Assembly: GCA_041694215.1 (NCBI GenBank)
Contig: JASMTO010000209.1
Coordinates: 1 to 5,385, forward strand
Reading direction: 5' to 3'
DNA: 5,385 nucleotides
Source: Flexistipes sp041694215
GTDB lineage: Bacteria; Chrysiogenota; Deferribacteres; Deferribacterales; Flexistipitaceae
Part shown: positions 1 through 5,385 of the stretch, in pieces
Position numbering within the stretch: position 1 is the stretch's first letter
Layout: the number at the start of each line of letters is the position of its first letter
The notes under the pieces: generated by a model
Seen by the model: only the letters and a program-made list of their open reading frames with translations
Told to the model about the DNA's origin: nothing
Database searches by the model: none
Translations under genes and position numbers: made by a program

Positions 1-654
1 CAGCCTGTAATACCTGTGGTTTTTTATCATGGAACCGGAGACTATAACTTACCGTTAAACTTTGCAGATTATTTTGAAGTACCGGAAGACTTGAAAAAGT
101 ATATGGTCAGTTTTAGTTATGAATTGTTTGACACATTTTCTTACGAAGATGAAGATATTGTTCAGAGAAGCCATGATAATTTACAACTGGCTGCTTCTAT
201 AATAACATTAAAGAATATATTTTTAGGTAGAGAAGGCTTAGAGTCAATATTTGGTTACTTGATAAATCTTGAAAAGGATTATAAAGTAATTATATTAGAA
301 TATATACTTAGCACGGTTGATATAGAATTGGACGAATTAGATGAAATAGCCAGAAAGGGAGGTATAGAAGGTATGCCAAGTTTAGCTGAGAGATTAGAGG
401 CAAAGGGTAGAGAAGAGGGTGAACAAAGAGGTATTCAGATAGGAGAGCAAAGGGGCATTCTGATAGGTGAGCAAAAAGGCAAAATTGCCAGCAAGCAAGA
501 AACTCTGATCAGGCAAATACATCTTAAATACGGCATCACCGAATCTGAGAAAGCCTTTATAAAGTCTGTCACCGATTTAGACAAGCTGGACAAAGCTACT
601 GAAGCTATTCTTTTTGAAGAAAATAAAGAAAAACTGTTGAGTTTACTGAAATAA
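1..654 (+). CDS. Rpn/YhgA-like PD-(D/E)XK nuclease (transposase_31-like), 5'-truncated by window edge
   Basis: The reading frame is open from base 1 to a TAA at 652-654 and gives 217 visible residues. The first residues, QPVIPVVFYHG, match the conserved core that follows the catalytic half in the Rpn (YhgA-like, transposase_31) family. In that family this segment lies in the middle of the protein, so the PD-(D/E)XK active site is upstream of the window and cannot be checked. Known Rpn proteins are DNA endonucleases linked to RecA-independent recombination, and many lie near mobile DNA. The GTG at base 16 falls inside the conserved core and is not a credible start. After the core come a helical region, a charged stretch (about residues 127-163) with three GEQ-type octads, and a helical C-terminal tail (LIRQIHLKYGI onward) of the kind common in this family. 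No clear intrinsic terminator follows. The family call is firm; activity and native substrate are not known from this sequence. Confidence 0.85.
   Translation, partial: QPVIPVVFYHGTGDYNLPLNFADYFEVPEDLKKYMVSFSYELFDTFSYEDEDIVQRSHDNLQLAASIITLKNIFLGREGLESIFGYLINLEKDYKVIILEYILSTVDIELDELDEIARKGGIEGMPSLAERLEAKGREEGEQRGIQIGEQRGILIGEQKGKIASKQETLIRQIHLKYGITESEKAFIKSVTDLDKLDKATEAILFEENKEKLLSLLK
418..489 (+). repeat. In-frame 24-bp tandem repeat (three units) inside the Rpn-like gene
   Basis: Three consecutive 24-base units (418-441, 442-465, 466-489) encode GEQRGIQI, GEQRGILI and GEQKGKIA. The first two are nearly identical as protein but differ at several third codon positions; the third has diverged. 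The preceding GREE at 406-417 may be a half unit. Repeated G-E-x-x-G octads in a charged helix are common near the C-terminus of Rpn-like proteins and vary in number between homologues. The synonymous differences suggest an old duplication kept at the protein level, not a fresh slippage event. Confidence 0.8.
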
Positions 655-668
655 ATCTGAGCCTTTCC

Positions 669-690
669 CACCTACACTTCGTAAGTGTGG
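669..690 (+). repeat. Small stem-loop downstream of the Rpn-like gene
   Basis: ACACTT at 673-678 and AAGTGT at 682-687... pair perfectly around a three-base CGT loop, and the stem extends by one T-G and one C-G pair. It starts about 15 bases after the Rpn-like stop codon. No run of T residues follows, so it is at best a weak transcription terminator. Its left arm carries the ACCTACAC word found again at 749-756 and, inverted, at 815-822, so it may instead be part of a mobile-element end. Confidence 0.45.
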
Positions 691-748
691 TTATGAGTAA
701 ATGAAGCTTAATATGGTGCCGGGATGTTTAAATTAGTAGTCCCCCGTT

Positions 749-822
749 ACCTACACAAATTTGGTCTTTGTTCTTTTCAAAAACTTTCTCAATCCCGAGC
801 CTGTAAAACAGATTGTGTAGGT
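749..822. repeat. 10-bp inverted repeat pair, possible insertion-sequence end or MITE remnant
   Basis: ACCTACACAA at 749-758 is the exact reverse complement of TTGTGTAGGT at 813-822; 54 bases separate the arms. Between them lies a smaller perfect hairpin, CTGT-AAA-ACAG at 801-811. A third copy of the word, CACCTACAC at 669-677, is the inverse of GTGTAGGTG at 815-823. Terminal words rich in TACACAA are seen at the ends of several insertion-sequence families, IS256-like ones among them, so a decayed non-autonomous element is a reasonable guess. No target-site duplication was seen at 740-748 versus 823-831, and no transposase gene lies between the arms. Confidence 0.45.
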
Positions 823-861
823 GCAAGTAATCCTGTAAAAAATAAAAAGAGGAGCTTGCGC

Positions 862-1029
862 ATGGATGAGCAAAAAAATTAGCAAACATAGCGCTGGAAA
901 TATGGAGTATTTAAAGGATATGATATAGCTGATTATGATGCAGTACATATATTTAAGTTTGATGCTCACATCCTCCGATGGGCTGTTAGGGGCAGCGTTA
1001 ACAGAGTAAACTTAATACTTAGCACTTAG
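862..1029 (+). pseudogene. Possible eroded small ORF of unknown function
   Basis: An AGAGGAG-like ribosome-binding sequence (about 848-853) stands eight bases before ATG 862 and twelve before ATG 866. From 862 the frame reads MDEQKN and then stops. From 866 it reads MSKKISKHSAGNMEYLKDMI and stops at 926-928. The first frame is open again from 892 to a stop at 1027-1029 (segment includes IADYDAVHIFKFDAHILRW). A run of seven A residues at 872-878 and a second shift near 920 would be enough to join these into one product of about 54 residues. No family was recognised. It may be chance open sequence in AT-rich DNA; alternatively the 21-codon ORF at 866-928 could be a real tiny peptide gene. Confidence 0.2.
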
Positions 1030-1036
1030 TACTTAA
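1009..1036. repeat. Heptamer tandem repeat, four units
   Basis: Four adjacent 7-base units (1009-1015, 1016-1022, 1023-1029, 1030-1036) follow the consensus NACTTAR. The first and last end in A, the middle two in G. The array lies in the gap about 100 bases before the recombinase start. Short heptamer arrays of this kind can expand and contract by slippage; a protein-binding role is possible but nothing shows it here. Confidence 0.65.
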
Positions 1037-1083
1037 AACAAATATGAATTATTGCAGAATTGTATTAAATTGTTTATTATTTA

Positions 1084-1111
1084 TTTCAATGGATAAAATA
1101 TTGTATATACT
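1084..1111 (+). promoter_or_regulatory. Candidate sigma-70-type promoter for the xer-cca-phoH run
   Basis: TATACT at 1106-1111 matches the -10 consensus at five of six positions. A poor -35 candidate, TTTCAA, sits 16 bases upstream at 1084-1089. An alternative pair is TTGTTT at 1070-1075 with GATAAA at 1092-1097. Either would start transcription a few tens of bases or less before ATG 1139. The region is very AT-rich, so chance matches are expected; the main support is position at the head of a closely packed gene run. Confidence 0.3.
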
Positions 1112-1138
1112 TTGTTTTGACTTTAATGGTATTTTTTG

Positions 1139-2035
1139 ATGAAAAGCTTTGATGGGATAGTGTTTGATTACAGGAATTATCTAAGAATGGAACGGAACTT
1201 TAGTGAAAACTCTATCAGTGCTTATCTGCATGATATAAAAATGCTTATGGAATTTACTGATAAACCTTATTTAGAAATTGGACTTAACGATATTATTGGA
1301 TTTATGACTTTTTTAAGACAGCAAAGTTATTCTGTTGAAAGTATATTGAGGCTGCTATCAGGTATTTCTTCCTTTTTCGACTTTTTACTTCAGGAGAAAA
1401 TTGTTGCTGTGAACCCTATAAATGCCATACAAAAGCCAAAAAAGTGGAGCAGAATTCCCAAGTTTCTTGATTTTAAAGAAATTGAGCTACTGTTAGTTGC
1501 CCCTGATTTAAACTCCCCGTACGGGATGAGAGATAAAGTTATACTTGAGGTCCTTTATTCTACGGGGGTGAGAGTTAGCGAACTTGTTAACATGACAATA
1601 AACAATATTGACTTGAAAAGAGGAGTTGTGAAAGTCGTTGGTAAGGGGAGAAAAGATAGATTTGTCCCCCTTTATACAGGGTTAAATGATATAATTGAAG
1701 ATTATCTTAAAATACGCAGATTTTACTTTGTTAAAGAGAAAGATAACGGTTATCTTTTTTTGAATAAAAATAGTGGAAAACTTTCACGTGTGTCCTGCTG
1801 GAATATTATTAAAAAATACTGTGCAGTAGCTGGTATTAAAAAAAATGTCAGCCCACATTCCTTGCGACATTCTTTCGCAACTCATTTGTTGACAAATGGC
1901 GCTGATTTGAGGACCATACAGATATTTTTAGGCCACGCTGATATTTCGACTACAGAAGTCTACACACATGTAAACGATGAGAAAAAGAGAGAGGTATTAA
2001 TGAATAGTCATCCCAGATTTTCCAAAAGGTTGTAA
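1139..2035 (+). CDS. xerD: XerC/XerD-type tyrosine recombinase
   Basis: The 298-residue product has the usual length of XerC/XerD, site-specific recombinases that act at dif to resolve chromosome dimers at division. Residues about 4-85 form the N-terminal SAM-like DNA-binding domain. The catalytic domain (about 108-290) keeps all six active-site residues: R145 (TGVRVSEL), K169 (VGKGRKDR), H240 and R243 (SPHSLRHSFATHLL), H266 (LGHADIS) and the nucleophile Y275 (VYTHV). The LGHADISTT stretch resembles XerD more than XerC, but the two cannot be separated safely by eye and the protein could be a lone Xer. ATG 1139 was chosen because it gives an N-terminus aligned with Xer proteins; TTG 1136 directly precedes it and an in-frame TAA at 1124-1126 excludes anything longer. 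No clear Shine-Dalgarno sequence precedes it. The gene ends in TAATG, overlapping the next start by one base. Confidence 0.92.
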   Translation: MKSFDGIVFDYRNYLRMERNFSENSISAYLHDIKMLMEFTDKPYLEIGLNDIIGFMTFLRQQSYSVESILRLLSGISSFFDFLLQEKIVAVNPINAIQKPKKWSRIPKFLDFKEIELLLVAPDLNSPYGMRDKVILEVLYSTGVRVSELVNMTINNIDLKRGVVKVVGKGRKDRFVPLYTGLNDIIEDYLKIRRFYFVKEKDNGYLFLNKNSGKLSRVSCWNIIKKYCAVAGIKKNVSPHSLRHSFATHLLTNGADLRTIQIFLGHADISTTEVYTHVNDEKKREVLMNSHPRFSKRL

Positions 2036-4683
2036 TGAATATAGTCCTAACCCATCAAAATCCTGACTTTGATGCATTGGCAAGTGCAGTTGCTGCATGT
2101 GTATACTATCAGTTTGACTGTGTAATCCTTTCTTCGAATGTAGAATCAAATGTCGGTGAATATCTCAGCAGTGAGGAAATCGGAGTTGATATAAGAAGAT
2201 ACAGTAAAAAAGATTTATCTGATATGAAACATGAACACATAGAAACAGTTGTTGTCACTGACTGTAAAACAAAGAGTAGACTTGGTTACTTATATGAGTT
2301 AGTCGAAAAGGCTGATAACGTTATCGTTTTTGACCATCACCAGAGTAAAGATACGGATTTAAATCCTGATGAGACGCATTTTAAACCAGTTGGTGCTGCA
2401 ACCACTATTATTGTTAACAATATTAAAAGTGAGAATTTGAGTTTAACGGTAGAGCTTGCTACGGTTCTTCTAATGGGGATATACGAGGATACAGGTTTTC
2501 TTACATTTAATACAACAACCCCGGCTGATCTTTATGCATGCGGCTTTTTGCTTGAACAAGGAGCGGAGCTTGCAGGGGTACCATATTATATAAGAAGGGA
2601 TATGTCCAAAGAGCAGGTTTTTTTGCTTAATGAACTTTTAATGAATATGACCCTTATTATTGCTGAAGGTGTTTATATTGGAGTATCTCATGCATCATTT
2701 GATGAATATGTGGGAGAGGTTTCGTTTTTGGCACACAAGATGATAGATATGGAAAATCTTGATGCCCTATTTATCCTGGTAAGACTTAAAGACCGGATAA
2801 TACTTGTTGGTAGGAGTAAAACAGAGAGCCTTGATGCTTCTGAAATATGTTATGAGTTTGGAGGTGGTGGACACTTTGCTGCTGCAAGTGCTGTTATTAA
2901 AAACATGATGTTACCTGAATCCCTCGATAAACTCAAAAAAATTATACGTGAAAAAATTAGACCTTCCAAAAGAGCAAAAGATATAATGACTTCCCCTGTG
3001 AAATGTGTTTCGTATTATCAGACTTTTGAGGAATCCTTGAACTTGTTTATGAAATACAATTTAAACATGATGCCTGTTGTAAAGGATGGCACAACTGTAG
3101 GGGTAATATCCCGTAAGGATATTTTGCAAGGTATAAAACATGGTTTGTCGAAAGAGCGGGTTAGTTCTATTATGCAAATAGAGTTTGAAAAAGTCGGACC
3201 TGAAACATCATATATTGAAGTGGAAAATATCATTTTGGGTAATAATCAAAAAATTGTACCTGTGGAAGAAAGTGGCCGTTTAATTGGTGTTATTACCAGA
3301 ACAGATCTTTTGAGATTGATGAGGGAAGAAATGGATAATGCTCCGGCTTATATGAAGGGGAGGATAAAAAGTCTGGGGCTTTCCAAAACCAGGAACCTGA
3401 AAAATATAATGAAAGACAGGTTGCCGAATAAACATTACAGTATACTTTGTGAGATTGGTGAACTGGCAGATAAAATAAATATGAATGCCTTTATTGTTGG
3501 TGGTTTTGTAAGAGATTTACTAATGAAGAACCCAAATTTTGATATTGATATTGTTGTGGAAGGTGATGCTACAATTCTCGCAAAGAGATATGCCCGGGAA
3601 AAAGGTGTGAAGGTTTCGATTCATGATAAATTTAAAACAGCAGTGGTAATTCTTAAAGACGACAGCCGCATTGATTTTGCAACAGCCAGAACAGAATATT
3701 ATGATTTTCCCGCTGCTGCTCCTGAAATAGAAAGTTCGTCTATTAAAACTGATCTGTATCGGAGGGATTTTACCATTAATGCTTTGGCGGTTCAAATCAA
3801 TAAAAAAGATTTTGGTAAGCTTATCGATTTTTTTGGAGGCCAAAGGGATATAAAAGACAAGAAAATCAGGGTGTTACATAACTTAAGTTTTGTGGATGAT
3901 CCCTCACGGGTGTTCAGGGCGATCAGATTTGCCGTACGTTTTAACTTTGAAATAGGCCCTCATACAAACAAATTGCTTAAACATACAGTTAATCTCAATC
4001 TTGTTGAAAGGATTATTGGCAGCCGGTTATTTTTGGAACTTAAGTATATATTATCTGAGGATAATTATCTCAATGCGCTGAAAATGATGAAAGATTACGA
4101 TCTTTTTAAGTTTTTTACCAGCAAGATTGTTTTCAATTCTAATAAAATAAGCCAATTTGAAAATTTAAACAAAATTTATTCCTGGTACGCATTCCAGTTT
4201 GATGACGACAGTATTGAAATATATAAAAGCAGATTTGTTATTTTATTTCATAATCTTTCATTCCAGGAACTTACTGATTTATCTGAAAAGCTGTCTTTCT
4301 CGGGGAAAATGAAAGAAGATCTGTTAAAAGGTTTGTTAAAGACCAAGAATGTTATAGTGCAAATAAACAGAGAGAAAAATATTAGCCCTTCAAAAGTCTT
4401 TAGGCTTTTTTATCAACTGTCCAATGAATATGTTATTGCAGCAGGTGCTTTGTTATCCACGGAAGATGATACTTTGGTAAAAGAGTATTTTATGAAATAT
4501 ATTAACGTAAAACTTGAAATAGACGGCAATGATTTAAAAAAACTGGGATATAAACCCTCATATCTTTTTGCTAAAGTATTGGACAAACTACTGGATATGA
4601 AATTGGATGGGGATATTACTACTAAAGAGGAGGAGATAATGTGGGCAAAGAAACTGTTTAAGGAGTTTGAAGGTAATGGTTGA
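2035..4683 (+). CDS. DHH/DHHA1 phosphoesterase - CBS pair - tRNA nucleotidyltransferase fusion (probable A-adding enzyme)
   Basis: This 882-residue protein joins three modules. Residues 1-305 are a DHH/DHHA1 phosphoesterase, related to nanoRNase-type enzymes, with metal ligands in HQNPDFDA (7-14), D76 (VTDC), DHH (100-102) and D152 (YEDTG), and the DHHA1 substrate motif GGGGH (276-280). Residues about 315-366 and 376-430 are two CBS domains, which usually bind adenine nucleotides. Residues about 465-882 are a class II tRNA nucleotidyltransferase: GGFVRDLL (489-496), catalytic carboxylates D503 and D505 (DIDIVVEGD), a third acidic residue D547, RRDFTINALA (576-585), and DDPSRVFRAIRF (621-632) for nucleotide recognition. 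The first acid of the usual EDxxR is D here. Bacteria with this fusion often split CCA addition between CC-adding and A-adding enzymes; the DLYRRDFT and VLHNLSF context resembles the A-adding type, which is inference. AAAAGG at 2024-2029 is the likely ribosome-binding site. It overlaps the recombinase gene by one base and phoH by eight, implying coupled translation. Confidence 0.9.
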   Translation: MNIVLTHQNPDFDALASAVAACVYYQFDCVILSSNVESNVGEYLSSEEIGVDIRRYSKKDLSDMKHEHIETVVVTDCKTKSRLGYLYELVEKADNVIVFDHHQSKDTDLNPDETHFKPVGAATTIIVNNIKSENLSLTVELATVLLMGIYEDTGFLTFNTTTPADLYACGFLLEQGAELAGVPYYIRRDMSKEQVFLLNELLMNMTLIIAEGVYIGVSHASFDEYVGEVSFLAHKMIDMENLDALFILVRLKDRIILVGRSKTESLDASEICYEFGGGGHFAAASAVIKNMMLPESLDKLKKIIREKIRPSKRAKDIMTSPVKCVSYYQTFEESLNLFMKYNLNMMPVVKDGTTVGVISRKDILQGIKHGLSKERVSSIMQIEFEKVGPETSYIEVENIILGNNQKIVPVEESGRLIGVITRTDLLRLMREEMDNAPAYMKGRIKSLGLSKTRNLKNIMKDRLPNKHYSILCEIGELADKINMNAFIVGGFVRDLLMKNPNFDIDIVVEGDATILAKRYAREKGVKVSIHDKFKTAVVILKDDSRIDFATARTEYYDFPAAAPEIESSSIKTDLYRRDFTINALAVQINKKDFGKLIDFFGGQRDIKDKKIRVLHNLSFVDDPSRVFRAIRFAVRFNFEIGPHTNKLLKHTVNLNLVERIIGSRLFLELKYILSEDNYLNALKMMKDYDLFKFFTSKIVFNSNKISQFENLNKIYSWYAFQFDDDSIEIYKSRFVILFHNLSFQELTDLSEKLSFSGKMKEDLLKGLLKTKNVIVQINREKNISPSKVFRLFYQLSNEYVIAAGALLSTEDDTLVKEYFMKYINVKLEIDGNDLKKLGYKPSYLFAKVLDKLLDMKLDGDITTKEEEIMWAKKLFKEFEGNG
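4660..4665 (+). promoter_or_regulatory. Ribosome-binding site of phoH
   Basis: AAGGAG lies ten bases before ATG 4676, inside the last codons of the fusion gene. A second weaker GAAGG lies closer to the ATG. This supports ATG 4676 as the phoH start even though it overlaps the upstream stop. Confidence 0.6.
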
Positions 4684-5385
4684 AGAGATTATAAAAAAAG
4701 AAATGGAAATTAGGGAAAGTTTAATTCCTGAGATATTGGGAAAACAGGATGAATTTCTCAAAAAGATTAAAAAAGAATTATCTTTGGATATGGCTGTTTT
4801 GGGAAATAGATTTATTTTGTCTGGAAAGAAAGATGCCGTGGATAAAGGGATGAATTTACTGAGTCATCTGGTGAGTATCGCCGGCAGCAGACATATTAAT
4901 GCTTCAGATATTACATATTCTTTACGTATGATTAATTCCGATAAAAACAGTGATGTGAAAGGTGTGTTGATGGAAAGTGTTAAAGTTTCCGGGAAAGTGA
5001 GGGAGATAGTACCGAAATCCCAGAAACAAAAAGAATATATAAATTATATAAAGGATAATGATGTTGTTTTCGGAATAGGTCCGGCGGGGACAGGGAAAAC
5101 CTATCTTGCAATGGCTATGGCTGTGAATATGTATTTAAATAAAAAGGTAAATAGGATAATTTTAACCAGACCAGCGGTTGAAGCCGGGGAGAATCTTGGT
5201 TTTTTACCTGGTGATATTGCGGATAAAATAAATCCATATTTGAGACCCCTTTATGATGCCCTTTACAGTATGATGGATGTTGAAAAGGCAGCATTGTTAA
5301 TAGAAAAGGGTGTTATTGAGCTTGCCCCTCTTGCATTTATGCGGGGCAGGACACTTAACGATTCTTTTGTAATACTTGATGAGGC
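4676..5385 (+). CDS. phoH: PhoH-like ATPase (PhoH/YbeZ family), 3'-truncated by window edge
   Basis: The frame is open from ATG 4676 to the window edge, 236 complete codons, against about 320 in full-length PhoH proteins. Residues about 30-105 fit the small KH-like N-terminal region of the family. Walker A is GPAGTGKT (135-142, K141 and T142). Further PhoH signatures follow: ILTRPAVEAGENLGFLPGD (162-180), KINPYLRPLYDAL (184-196) and LAPLAFMRGRTL (216-227). Walker B, VILDE (232-236), is reached just before the sequence ends. PhoH/YbeZ is a cytoplasmic ATPase often encoded beside the endoribonuclease YbeY and tied to RNA or ribosome metabolism; helicase-like activity has been proposed. The start has AAGGAG upstream and gives the expected N-terminus. 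Eight bases overlap the upstream gene, so the two are probably translated together. ybeY or an HD-domain gene would be expected to follow, outside the window. Confidence 0.93.
   Translation, partial: MVEEIIKKEMEIRESLIPEILGKQDEFLKKIKKELSLDMAVLGNRFILSGKKDAVDKGMNLLSHLVSIAGSRHINASDITYSLRMINSDKNSDVKGVLMESVKVSGKVREIVPKSQKQKEYINYIKDNDVVFGIGPAGTGKTYLAMAMAVNMYLNKKVNRIILTRPAVEAGENLGFLPGDIADKINPYLRPLYDALYSMMDVEKAALLIEKGVIELAPLAFMRGRTLNDSFVILDE

Larger units (their letters stand above)
655..1138. other. Gene-poor intergenic region with repeat debris
   Basis: This gap of about 480 bases between the Rpn-like gene and the recombinase gene has no convincing full-length gene on either strand. It contains a small hairpin near 670-690, an inverted-repeat pair at 749-822 sharing an 8-base word with that hairpin, and a 9-base direct repeat (CCTGTAAAA at 800-808 and 832-840). 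It also holds a possible eroded ORF at 862-1029, a heptamer repeat at 1009-1036 and a candidate promoter just upstream of 1139. The mix of short repeats and broken reading frames suggests remnants of a mobile element; this is inference. No tRNA, rRNA or riboswitch was recognised. Confidence 0.6.

Noticed and set aside
16..18. GTG as start of the Rpn-like gene
   Set aside because: The frame is open to base 1 and the codon falls within the conserved PVIPVVFYHG core, so the gene begins upstream of the window.
435..671. Minus-strand open frame opposite the Rpn-like gene end
   Set aside because: It is the antisense shadow of the repeat-bearing tail of a well-supported + strand gene.
751..969. 72-residue minus-strand open frame across the intergenic gap
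   Set aside because: Its hydrophobic, isoleucine-rich look comes from AT-rich DNA; it has no recognisable family or ribosome-binding site and crosses the inverted repeats.
983..1004. CTGTTA/TAACAG six-base inverted repeat with a ten-base loop
   Set aside because: The stem is short and the loop long, no T-run follows, and it is within chance expectation; not called as a terminator.
655..1138. CRISPR array, tRNA or riboswitch in the gap
   Set aside because: Repeats are too few, too short and unevenly spaced for CRISPR; no cloverleaf or known riboswitch core was seen.
3018..3233. Minus-strand open frame opposite the CBS domains
   Set aside because: The + strand encodes conserved CBS sequence here; the reverse frame shows no family features.
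3520..3843. 107-residue minus-strand open frame opposite the nucleotidyltransferase catalytic core
   Set aside because: It lies entirely opposite the conserved DIDIVVEGD to RRDFTINALA region and is a shadow.

Overview
The window is AT-rich DNA, roughly one third G+C by eye. It comes from a bacterium of the Gram-negative, non-enteric kind that carries a DHH/CBS/tRNA-nucleotidyltransferase fusion next to phoH. Deferribacterota-like or deltaproteobacteria-like genomes would fit, but this is inference from gene content and base composition; no RNA gene or other taxonomic marker is present. All recognised genes are on the + strand.

The left part (1-654) is the C-terminal portion of an Rpn/YhgA-like PD-(D/E)XK nuclease, a family associated with transposase-like, recombination-promoting enzymes. 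Its catalytic N-terminus lies upstream of the window. Its tail carries an internal 24-bp tandem repeat coding for GEQ[RK]G units. Next comes a gene-poor gap of about 480 bases (655-1138). It holds three copies of an ACCTACAC word arranged as inverted repeats, which look like the ends of a decayed insertion sequence or MITE. It also holds a possible eroded small ORF, a four-unit heptamer repeat and a candidate promoter.

The right part is a tightly packed, probably co-transcribed run of three housekeeping genes. The first is a XerC/XerD-type tyrosine recombinase (1139-2035) with all six catalytic residues. The second is an 882-residue fusion protein (2035-4683) that joins a DHH/DHHA1 phosphoesterase, two CBS domains and a class II tRNA nucleotidyltransferase. 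The third is the start of a PhoH-like ATPase (4676 to the right edge). The first two genes overlap by one base (TAATG) and the last two by eight bases, so translational coupling is likely.

The second and third genes both point to RNA metabolism: tRNA 3'-end completion, short-RNA or nucleotide phosphoester cleavage, and the RNA-linked PhoH ATPase. The recombinase most likely serves chromosome dimer resolution and sits at the head of the run without an obvious functional link. No known defence system, CRISPR array or novel multi-gene system is evident. The most notable items are the multidomain fusion and the repeat-rich gap.
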